A stretch of DNA of 5,973 nt from Phycisphaerae bacterium. Lineage in GTDB: Bacteria; Planctomycetota; Phycisphaerae; Phycisphaerales; SM1A02. The stretch lies in the NCBI GenBank assembly GCA_002684755.1, contig NYVS01000007.1, positions 11,833 to 17,805 on the forward strand, in the 5' to 3' direction. The translations under genes were made by a program, and so were the position numbers. Every line of letters begins with the position of its first letter. Position 1 is the first letter of the stretch. This document shows positions 1 through 5,973 of the stretch, piece by piece. The notes under the pieces were generated by a model. The model made no database searches. It saw only the letters and a program-made list of their open reading frames with translations, and was not told where the DNA came from.

Positions 1-174
1 TACCTCGTGATCCGCGCAGATCGAGAGTATCTCGTCGGTTCGTCGCTCCACCAGGGTCGATCGTGTCGCCCAGGTGCCGGAATCCTCGAGTTCGGGGACG
101 CCGATCACGTGGAACCAGTCCTCGATGTCGAAGGAGAGTCCATGGCGAAGTGGCTCGGTCGCGGTGACGTTCAC
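1..174 (-). CDS. Polysaccharide deacetylase, NodB-like, N-terminal 58 residues (partial)
   Basis: The reverse strand from a GTG at 174-172 stays open to the window edge for 58 codons. The peptide reads V/M-NVTATEPLRHG and then SFDIEDWFHV at residues 14-23. This matches the first motif of the NodB-fold polysaccharide deacetylases found in exopolysaccharide clusters, including those linked to PEP-CTERM/exosortase loci, where the D-[IV]-E-D aspartates help bind the catalytic metal. Such enzymes remove N-acetyl (or other acyl) groups from polysaccharides. The GTG overlaps the TGA of the upstream glycosyltransferase as GTGA, and GGGAG lies about 7 nt before it, inside that gene. No other start codon lies close upstream in this frame. 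The catalytic histidines and most of the domain fall outside the window, so the family call rests on one motif plus context. Translational coupling to the glycosyltransferase is inferred. Confidence 0.8.
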   Translation of the reverse strand, partial: MNVTATEPLRHGLSFDIEDWFHVIGVPELEDSGTWATRSTLVERRTDEILSICADHEV

Positions 175-1400
175 GTGGTCGCTCCCGAGCCACCCACACG
201 TTCGAGCAGGGTCCGCCACGCGGCGAGACGATGCGTGGCGTCGTGTTCTTCGACCATTCCGGCGTGGCCACGTCGCCCGGCCGATCTGGTCGCCTCCGGA
301 TCCTCGGCGGCATCGAGAATCACGCGTCGCAACGTCTCGACGTCACCGGGCGTGACCACGCTTCCGCAGTCGAGTTCCTCGATCACCTGTGCGACCTCGC
401 TGTCCTTCGGACCGATGAAGACGACGGAGCGTGCCGCGGCGAGGATTCCGAACAGCTTGCTCGGGACCATCACGCCCGACCATCCCGGAAGCATGGATGC
501 GAGGTGAAGATCCGCGGCACCGAGCAGTTCCCCGAGTCGCTCCCTGGGTTGGTACTCCGCAAGAATGCAGGTCCTTTCCAGCCCCGACGCCTTCACGAAT
601 TCCTCGACCCGCTTCTTCCGCTTGCCCCCCCCGACGAACGCGAATCGGATCCGGTCGTCGTCGCGGAAGGATTTCGCCGCATCGAGGAAGGTCTCGATCT
701 CGTGACCGATTCCGAAATTGCCGGAGTACATCACGAGCAATCGATCGCCGATGTCCCACTCGTTTCGGTACCGGTTCGCATCCGATGGTGTCGACTGCAG
801 TTCTTCACGATCACCCCAGACCCCGATCAGATGGACCTTCGATTCCGAAACTCCCTTGGCGAGCACCCGATCCCGCATGCAGCGACCGAGCACCACCACT
901 GCATCCGCACCGCGGAGGCACCACCGATTGACCCGCTCGAGAAGACGGGTGGAAAGACTCCGTTCCGAGAGGACGCCCGCCGCGACGGCCACGTCGGGAT
1001 AGAGGTCCATCACCCAGTAGACGAATCGAGTTCCCTTGATGGCCTTGAGAATCCGGCCCAACGCGGAGATGAACGGCGGGGTCGTGAAACAGACGACCAC
1101 GTCATGCTTTGGAAGCAGGATCGCCTTCGACAACGCGGCGATGTAGAAGAGACCGAAGTCCGCGAAACGACCGATGATGCCGACCTTGCCGAAGAAGGAT
1201 CGCCCGACGCGGTGGATCTCGATCCCGTCGACGACGTCCCGGGACGAAAGGGCTGCTCCCCTCTTGCCGTAGATGGACCTCGATGCGATCGCCGTGACCT
1301 CATGTCCGTTTCGAACGAGATCCCGTGCGAGATCGTGACCGTGCTGGGCCGTCGCCGCGACGTCCGGGTAGAAGACCTGGTTGATCAGGAGAATTCGCAT
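171..1400 (-). CDS. Family 4 glycosyltransferase, WbuB/WcaI-like
   Basis: The protein has 409 residues, a usual length for GT4 enzymes of the two-Rossmann-domain GT-B fold. The N-terminal acceptor domain opens with MRILLINQVFYPD and a following AATAQH at residues 15-20. It continues with TTPPF (106-110) and YWVMDLYPDVAVAAG (128-142), both typical of the WbuB/WcaI group. The C-terminal nucleotide-sugar domain shows YSGNFGIGHE (225-234), FVGGGKRKK (255-263) and VPSKLFGILAAARSVVFIGP (312-331), followed by SEVAQVIEE (334-342). There is no signal peptide, so it should act at the cytoplasmic face of the inner membrane on a lipid-linked acceptor. WcaI and WbuB act with fucose-type sugars, and the neighbouring GDP-fucose genes make GDP-L-fucose a reasonable donor, but this is inference. 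The ATG at 1400 follows the fcl stop by 4 nt. No clear Shine-Dalgarno is visible, which suggests translational coupling. A longer in-frame extension upstream would overlap fcl and has no family similarity. Confidence 0.88.
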   Translation of the reverse strand: MRILLINQVFYPDVAATAQHGHDLARDLVRNGHEVTAIASRSIYGKRGAALSSRDVVDGIEIHRVGRSFFGKVGIIGRFADFGLFYIAALSKAILLPKHDVVVCFTTPPFISALGRILKAIKGTRFVYWVMDLYPDVAVAAGVLSERSLSTRLLERVNRWCLRGADAVVVLGRCMRDRVLAKGVSESKVHLIGVWGDREELQSTPSDANRYRNEWDIGDRLLVMYSGNFGIGHEIETFLDAAKSFRDDDRIRFAFVGGGKRKKRVEEFVKASGLERTCILAEYQPRERLGELLGAADLHLASMLPGWSGVMVPSKLFGILAAARSVVFIGPKDSEVAQVIEELDCGSVVTPGDVETLRRVILDAAEDPEATRSAGRRGHAGMVEEHDATHRLAAWRTLLERVGGSGATT

Positions 1401-1404
1401 GTGA

Positions 1405-2385
1405 TCAGGTCGTCGGTGCCGCTTCGGCGGCTTCGATCTTCCGGCGGTTCTCGATGAACCAGTCGATCGTCCGCCGGAGTCCGTCTTCGAAGCCGACCGC
1501 GGCCTTCCAGTCCAGTCGATCGGCGGCGGTCGTCGTGTCGAGGCACCGCCGTGGTTGACCATCCGGCTTGGTGGCGTCCCAGCGAATCTCACCCTCGAAG
1601 CCCGAGAGCTTCGCGATGAGCTCGACGAGATCGCGGATCGTGATCTCCATGCAGGTACCGAGATTGATCGGGGTGGGTTCGTCGAGCACTTCCGCGGCTC
1701 GGATGATTCCCTTCGCGCAATCGTCGACGTACAGGAACTCCCGGCTGGCGGAGCCCGTTCCCCAGCACTCGATGTGGTCGCTCCCGGCATCCCGGGCCGA
1801 CACGCACTTGCGAATCAACGCGGGAATGACGTGACTGGTTCGCGGATTGAAGTTGTCGAAGGGACCGTAGAGATTCACCGGCAGGACGTAGGCGGACGCC
1901 AGTCCGTACTGACGGTGGTATCCGTCGAGCATCACCATCGCGGCCTTCTTGGCGATCCCGTACGGCGCATTGGTCTCTTCGGGATACCCGTTCCAGAGAT
2001 CCTGCTCCTTGAACGGCACCGGCGTGAACTTCGGATACGCGCAAATCGTGCCGACCTGAAGGAACTTGAAGGGGCGATCACCCGAGGCATGGATCCGAGC
2101 CTGTTCGATCAGGTTGATCGCCATCGCCATGTTCGCGAAGAAATACCGTCCGGGATTGTCCTGATTGGCCCCGATTCCCCCGACCTCCGCGGCGAGATGG
2201 AGCACGACGTCCGGATCATGGTCCCGATAAAGCCGAATCGCCGCTTCTTCATGCACCAGGTCGTATTCGGTGCTTCGGGGAACGACGATATCACCCGCGC
2301 CGCGGGCCTCGAGCTCGGCCACCACCGATCGGCCCAGGAATCCTGCGCCGCCGGTCACCACGACTGTCTTACCTGCCAGATCCAT
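1405..2385 (-). CDS. fcl: GDP-L-fucose synthase (GDP-4-keto-6-deoxymannose epimerase/reductase)
   Basis: This 326-residue short-chain dehydrogenase (extended SDR) should convert GDP-4-keto-6-deoxy-D-mannose to GDP-L-fucose in the cytoplasm with NADPH, following Gmd. The Rossmann motif TGGAGFLG is at 11-18. The family signature EVGGIGAN is at 67-74, [17 protein letters not shown] at 115-131, and PYGIAKK with catalytic Tyr142 and Lys146 at 141-147. NLYGPFDNF follows at 171-179, and [10 protein letters not shown] at 184-193 supplies the histidine equivalent to E. coli His179. The position equivalent to E. coli Ser107 is Thr113, while the Cys109 equivalent (Cys115) is kept. I chose the ATG at 2385 because the Rossmann motif begins 10 residues later and GGAGG sits 4 nt upstream. 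An in-frame start at 2427 would add 14 residues without family support. It is the first gene of the leftward run and lies divergent from gmd. Confidence 0.93.
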   Translation of the reverse strand: MDLAGKTVVVTGGAGFLGRSVVAELEARGAGDIVVPRSTEYDLVHEEAAIRLYRDHDPDVVLHLAAEVGGIGANQDNPGRYFFANMAMAINLIEQARIHASGDRPFKFLQVGTICAYPKFTPVPFKEQDLWNGYPEETNAPYGIAKKAAMVMLDGYHRQYGLASAYVLPVNLYGPFDNFNPRTSHVIPALIRKCVSARDAGSDHIECWGTGSASREFLYVDDCAKGIIRAAEVLDEPTPINLGTCMEITIRDLVELIAKLSGFEGEIRWDATKPDGQPRRCLDTTTAADRLDWKAAVGFEDGLRRTIDWFIENRRKIEAAEAAPTT

Positions 2386-2389
2386 GGAA

Positions 2390-2394
2390 CCTCC
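2390..2394 (-). promoter_or_regulatory. Shine-Dalgarno of fcl
   Basis: On the minus strand GGAGG lies 4 nt before the ATG at 2385. The spacing is shorter than usual, but it is the only strong ribosome-binding match nearby, and it supports this start over the in-frame one at 2427. Confidence 0.65.
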
Positions 2395-2423
2395 GATGAT
2401 CCTGCGTACGTACCGAACCTGTC

Positions 2424-2494
2424 TCATCGACTTTCAGAGCGTCGACCGTCGATGAAACCCGACGCTCCCGCCCAGATGATCGATTTCGATGAAA
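2424..2494. repeat. TCATCGAC/GTCGATGA inverted repeat with a third TCGATGAAA copy
   Basis: TCATCGAC at 2424-2431 and GTCGATGA at 2448-2455 form a perfect 8-bp inverted repeat with a 16-nt spacer. TCGATGAAA occurs directly at 2449-2457 and again at 2486-2494, 37 nt apart. The copies lie 39 nt or more upstream of the fcl start and 127 nt or more upstream of gmd. They could be binding sites for a dimeric regulator, but TCGAT-rich words are common in this sequence, so chance is a real alternative. Confidence 0.4.
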
Positions 2495-2578
2495 ACCATG
2501 CCGGAGGCCGTGGGAACTCCGCAAGCCCCGCCGCCGGAGGGCCGATACTACTGTTCCCAGCGAGCGGTCAGATGATCC

Positions 2579-2604
2579 TCGAGATGTGTCTCGATCCGGA
2601 TCGA
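2579..2604 (+). repeat. Small hairpin and 14-bp perfect palindrome in the gmd leader
   Basis: TCGAGA at 2579-2584 and TCTCGA at 2589-2594 can pair around a TGTG loop. Overlapping this, TCGATCCGGATCGA at 2591-2604 is a perfect 14-bp palindrome. The two structures share bases 2591-2594, so as RNA they would compete. The palindrome ends 6 nt before the gmd Shine-Dalgarno. It could be an operator or a structured leader, but function is unproven. Confidence 0.45.
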
Positions 2605-2610
2605 TGCCGC

Positions 2611-2615
2611 AGGAG
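2611..2615 (+). promoter_or_regulatory. Shine-Dalgarno of gmd
   Basis: AGGAG lies 6 nt before the ATG at 2622. This decides the start: an in-frame GTG at 2586 would add 12 residues (including a second ATG at 2604) that lack family similarity, and it would place this strong site inside the coding region. Confidence 0.8.
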
Positions 2616-2621
2616 TCCCCG

Positions 2622-3683
<1,062 letters not shown>

Positions 3684-3690
3684 GAATCCG

Positions 3691-5049
3691 ATGTCGATCG
3701 ACACACCCATCACCCTCTTCGGCATCCTGATGGTCTTCGCCCCGCTGGCGATGATCCTCTACAACTATCTCGTGGTCGGTGACGATCTGATCACCGCACG
3801 ACATCTGTTCCTGCTGGGTTGCGCCAAGTTCTTCGGTGTCGCTGCGCTCACCACGGGAATCACCAAGCTCTATCGCGGCAACCACCCCTTCTCGGACGTC
3901 CTCCTGCTGTTTCTGGGAACCGGGCTCTTCTTCCTCTCATTCTGGTGGGCGTACAACCACTGGCGTCTGCCGCAGCGGATCGCCGCACGCCGATGGCGGA
4001 CCTCGCCGACGCCGAACGTCGGAGCCGTCCTCTTCGCGGGAGGCGCCGGACTTTTCCTCGGACTCCTCGCATCGGTCCTTCCGGTCGAGATCCCGGTCGT
4101 CGGACAGATCACGAACGTGCTGGGAAAACTGCTTCCCGCCGCAAGCATCGCCCTCTTCCTCTTCTGCTGGCTGAAGAATCCGGCCAATCTGATCTACCTC
4201 GCCGCCACCGGCTTCGCCTTCATGCTCGCCGTGTTCGTGGCGCTGTTCGGCGCAGGCCGCCACCCGCTCTTCGCGGCACTCATCGCGGTCCCGATCGCCT
4301 GGTACTGGGCACGTTGGCGTTACCAGCGACCCGCCGCGACGATCGGACGGATCCTCACGCTCGGCGCCGGTGCCGCCATCGTCATTCTCGCATACAGCGG
4401 ATTCCGCCATGACTTCATGGGCGAAGCCGACTCGGGCGTCGCAATGGATCGGATCCGGCAACTCATGCGATTCCAACTCGAAACCTCCGGAGACGCCGAC
4501 AGTTTCCTCCAGGAGGATGCGATCACGGTCACGCTGCTCTGCATCGAGGAGTTCCACCGGAACGGCGACCCCGACTACTTCCACACGCTTCGGTTCGTGC
4601 TCAGCAATCCGATCCCCCGTGAGATCTGGCCGGAGAAGCCCCAGGCGCTGGGTGAGAGCCTGCCGGAAGGTCTCGGTGAATTCAGCGATGGATACGTGAA
4701 CTGGGGCACCGGAATCATCGGGAACGCGTTCCACGATGGTGGTGTCTGGATGACCGTGATCTTCGGCCTGCTGGTGGGAGGAGTCTTCCGTGTCTTCGAC
4801 GACATCCTTCGCCGTCAACCGTTCAATCCATGGCCGGTCGCGATGCTCGCGGCGATGAGTCCGAAGATCGTCGCCTACAGTCGAGGTGACATCGCCATCT
4901 ACACCGTCGAACTCGTCGGACTCGCGGTCGTCACGATCATCATCCTGAAGTTGATGAAACCGATCTTCGGCACGACGGACGAGCGGGAATTCCACGCCGA
5001 GGATCCGGACGATCCCGACTCGGAATTCGACGAGCCCGCGTACGACTGA
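3691..5049 (+). CDS. Wzy-type oligosaccharide repeat-unit / O-antigen polymerase
   Basis: This 452-residue protein has roughly ten or eleven hydrophobic segments (about 5-28, 36-57, 67-88, 110-130, 142-160, 166-188, 191-208, 219-236, 350-368, 381-396 and 402-421). Between about 238 and 348 lies a long polar loop, probably periplasmic, holding SNPIPREIWPEKP at 305-317. The PR-x-x-WP-x-KP motif recurs in Wzy-like repeat-unit polymerases. This loop and topology, plus the position between gmd and a flippase gene, support a role in joining undecaprenyl-linked repeat units outside the inner membrane. Wzy proteins diverge strongly in sequence, so the sugar linkage cannot be predicted. The C-terminus (430-452) is a very acidic tail with 12 Asp/Glu in 23 residues, presumably cytoplasmic if the topology is right. 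The ATG lies 7 nt after the gmd stop with only a weak GAGAA ahead, which suggests coupled translation. A lipid A-linked O-antigen ligase is a less likely alternative. Confidence 0.78.
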   Translation: MSIDTPITLFGILMVFAPLAMILYNYLVVGDDLITARHLFLLGCAKFFGVAALTTGITKLYRGNHPFSDVLLLFLGTGLFFLSFWWAYNHWRLPQRIAARRWRTSPTPNVGAVLFAGGAGLFLGLLASVLPVEIPVVGQITNVLGKLLPAASIALFLFCWLKNPANLIYLAATGFAFMLAVFVALFGAGRHPLFAALIAVPIAWYWARWRYQRPAATIGRILTLGAGAAIVILAYSGFRHDFMGEADSGVAMDRIRQLMRFQLETSGDADSFLQEDAITVTLLCIEEFHRNGDPDYFHTLRFVLSNPIPREIWPEKPQALGESLPEGLGEFSDGYVNWGTGIIGNAFHDGGVWMTVIFGLLVGGVFRVFDDILRRQPFNPWPVAMLAAMSPKIVAYSRGDIAIYTVELVGLAVVTIIILKLMKPIFGTTDEREFHAEDPDDPDSEFDEPAYD

Positions 5050-5089
5050 TTCGAGCTTCCACGGGAATTCGCGACCGGGAAAGTGGATC

Positions 5090-5140
5090 CACAGACCGAA
5101 ATCGAAGACCACGGTCTTCGATTTCGACTGCCGATCTGTG
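5090..5140. repeat. Nested inverted repeat: 14-bp inner stem, 6-bp outer stem
   Basis: CGAAATCGAAGACC at 5097-5110 is perfectly complementary to GGTCTTCGATTTCG at 5113-5126, with only AC between, so the region is nearly one continuous palindrome. Outside it, CACAGA (5090-5095) pairs with TCTGTG (5135-5140), leaving 1 nt unpaired on the left and 8 nt on the right. No T-run follows on the plus strand, so it is not a classical intrinsic terminator there. It may still act as a U-tract-poor terminator behind the polymerase gene, as an operator, or as a dispersed palindromic element. The inverted repeat itself is certain; its role is not. Confidence 0.85.
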
Positions 5141-5166
5141 ACGAGCCGACCCGGTTCCCGTATTCT
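5138..5166 (+). promoter_or_regulatory. Candidate sigma-70-like promoter for the flippase gene
   Basis: GTGACG at 5138-5143 matches TTGACA at four of six positions, including the TGAC core. TATTCT at 5161-5166 matches TATAAT at four of six. The spacer is exactly 17 nt. Transcription would start near 5173, giving a leader of about 50 nt before the ATG at 5226. The -35 overlaps the right arm of the outer inverted repeat. The match is moderate and rests on consensus alone. Confidence 0.4.
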
Positions 5167-5225
5167 CAGCAGCAGAAACGACGGTCCATCGACCGTGATC
5201 CTCGGCCTCCAGACGCCCCCCGACC

Positions 5226-5973
5226 ATGCTCACCCAACACGCCGCACGCGGCGCCAGCCTGATGCTCGTCGCGAGTCTCCTGGGTCGAGTCGCAGCGCTT
5301 GCAGCACAGGTCGTCACCGGGTGGATTCTCGTGGACGACGATTTCGGCCTCTTCGCGACCGCGATCGGGATTCAGGCCTTCGCGGGCGTTCTCCAGGGAG
5401 GGAACGCGCTCGCCTATCTCGTCACGCTTCCACCCGCGGGACGACGGCTGAGAACCGGAACGGTATTCGCGCTCTCCAACGGCTTCTACCTCATCGGCGT
5501 CGTGCCGATGCTCGTGCTCGCCCCGTCGCTGGCGGCCCACTTCGAAGCCCCCGGTCTCGTCACGCTCCTGTGGATCATGGCGGCGACCATGATGATCTCG
5601 CCCGTGCGGTTCGTGCTCCGGGGACGAGTGAACTCGAGGCTCGCCTTCGGCACCGGTGCCGCCGCGACGATCATCAACAACGCCTTCACCTATCCCCTCA
5701 CGATCATCCTCGCGATCGTCCTCCGAGACGCCACCGCGCTCGCGATCCCGGTACTGGTCGGATCCGTCGCGGAGATCCTGTTCCTCTGGATCCGGGCCCG
5801 CCCGACCCGGGACGACTTCCGACCGCGGTCGCGATTCGTCTGGCCGCTCCTGCGACAGTTCCGATGGCTTCTCCTCGGCGCCGCGATGATGACTCTCTTC
5901 AATCGCGGCGACTACATGGTCGCCGAATTCCTCGTGGAGACGTCGGTCCTCGGTGTGTACTACTTCGGCTACC
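5226..5973 (+). CDS. Wzx-type polysaccharide flippase (MOP/PST family), N-terminal 249 residues (partial)
   Basis: The frame opened by the ATG at 5226 stays open to the right edge (249 complete codons plus one base). The product is strongly hydrophobic, with likely membrane segments at about 11-33, 42-64, 78-101, 111-130, 143-166, 172-190 and 212-227. VDDDFGLFATA at 36-46 resembles the motif after the first helix in WzxC-like polysaccharide exporters. FNRGDYMVAEFLVETSVLGVYYFGY, spanning 225-249, resembles the conserved segment opening the second half of MOP-fold flippases. Such proteins move undecaprenyl-linked repeat units across the inner membrane. An in-frame TGA at 5196-5198 and no start codon between it and 5226 fix this ATG as the most upstream start. 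No good Shine-Dalgarno is seen. The usual length is 400-500 residues, so about half the gene is missing. The polymerase gene upstream supports a Wzx role. Confidence 0.85.
   Translation, partial: MLTQHAARGASLMLVASLLGRVAALAAQVVTGWILVDDDFGLFATAIGIQAFAGVLQGGNALAYLVTLPPAGRRLRTGTVFALSNGFYLIGVVPMLVLAPSLAAHFEAPGLVTLLWIMAATMMISPVRFVLRGRVNSRLAFGTGAAATIINNAFTYPLTIILAIVLRDATALAIPVLVGSVAEILFLWIRARPTRDDFRPRSRFVWPLLRQFRWLLLGAAMMTLFNRGDYMVAEFLVETSVLGVYYFGY

Larger units (their letters stand above)
2386..2621. promoter_or_regulatory. Divergent intergenic control region between fcl and gmd
   Basis: These 236 nt separate the start codons of two divergent genes, so promoters for both runs should lie here. I found no convincing -35/-10 pair on either strand. 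GATACT at 2544-2549 on the plus strand and TAGTAT on the minus strand at about 2546-2551 are weak -10-like matches without good -35 partners. The region holds an inverted repeat with a third related copy (2424-2494), the octamer palindrome GTACGTAC (2406-2413), and a hairpin plus a palindrome near the gmd leader (2579-2604). No credible small gene is seen. Promoter function is inferred from gene orientation only. Confidence 0.6.
5050..5225. other. Intergenic region between polymerase and flippase genes
   Basis: This 176-nt gap breaks an otherwise tight rightward run. It contains a nested inverted repeat (5090-5140) and a promoter-like pair directly after it (5138-5166). No credible small ORF is visible. 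The gap suggests that the flippase gene can start its own transcript. Confidence 0.6.

Noticed and set aside
231..1457. 408-codon open frame on the plus strand opposite the glycosyltransferase
   Set aside because: It lies antisense to a gene with clear GT4 motifs. Its peptide is rich in Arg, Asp and His without family motifs, as expected from high-GC antisense frames.
1401..1790. 130-residue N-terminal extension of the glycosyltransferase frame
   Set aside because: It overlaps fcl coding sequence and is a low-complexity Ser/Arg/Pro-rich shadow. The true N-terminus MRILLINQVFYPD starts at 1400.
2406..2413. GTACGTAC palindrome as an operator
   Set aside because: Eight bases is short enough to arise by chance, and no second copy is seen in the region.
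3937..5112. 391-codon minus-strand frame opposite the polymerase gene
   Set aside because: A long Asp/Glu/Arg-rich antisense frame produced by high GC. The membrane protein on the plus strand explains the sequence.
5097..5130. Classical rho-independent terminator after the polymerase gene
   Set aside because: The stem is strong, but no T-run follows it on the plus strand, so I list it as an inverted repeat of unknown role.

Overview
The window is about 6 kb of high-GC bacterial DNA, with C or G at most third codon positions. It carries part of a surface or exopolysaccharide gene cluster of the Wzx/Wzy-dependent type. The gene set fits a Gram-negative-type or planctomycete-like bacterium, but the taxon cannot be fixed from the sequence alone. 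I see no tRNA, rRNA, CRISPR array, transposase or phage gene. Both ends cut through genes.

Layout: two divergent gene runs start from a 236-nt intergenic region (2386-2621). The minus-strand run, read leftward, is a GDP-L-fucose synthase (fcl, 1405-2385), a WbuB/WcaI-like family 4 glycosyltransferase (171-1400), and the first 58 codons of a NodB-type polysaccharide deacetylase (174 to beyond the left edge). These genes are tightly packed: 4 nt separate the first two, and the last two overlap through a GTGA junction. The plus-strand run is GDP-mannose 4,6-dehydratase (gmd, 2622-3683), a multi-pass Wzy-type polymerase (3691-5049), and, after a 176-nt gap, the first 249 codons of a Wzx/MOP-type flippase (5226 to beyond the right edge).

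How the genes fit together: Gmd converts GDP-mannose to GDP-4-keto-6-deoxymannose, and Fcl converts that to GDP-L-fucose. The glycosyltransferase belongs to a group that includes deoxyhexose and fucosamine transferases, so it may use this donor (inference). The flippase would export lipid-linked repeat units, the polymerase would join them in the periplasm, and the deacetylase may trim N-acetyl groups from the product. The two genes of GDP-fucose synthesis face away from each other across the central control region instead of sitting in tandem.

The most notable non-coding signals are a 14-bp perfect inverted repeat nested in a second 6-bp repeat (5090-5140), just ahead of a plausible sigma-70-like promoter for the flippase gene; a 14-bp perfect palindrome 6 nt before the gmd Shine-Dalgarno; and a set of TCGATGA repeats in the divergent region. 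The enzymes belong to known families. I found no convincing evidence of a wholly new system; the novelty lies in the arrangement and the regulatory structure.
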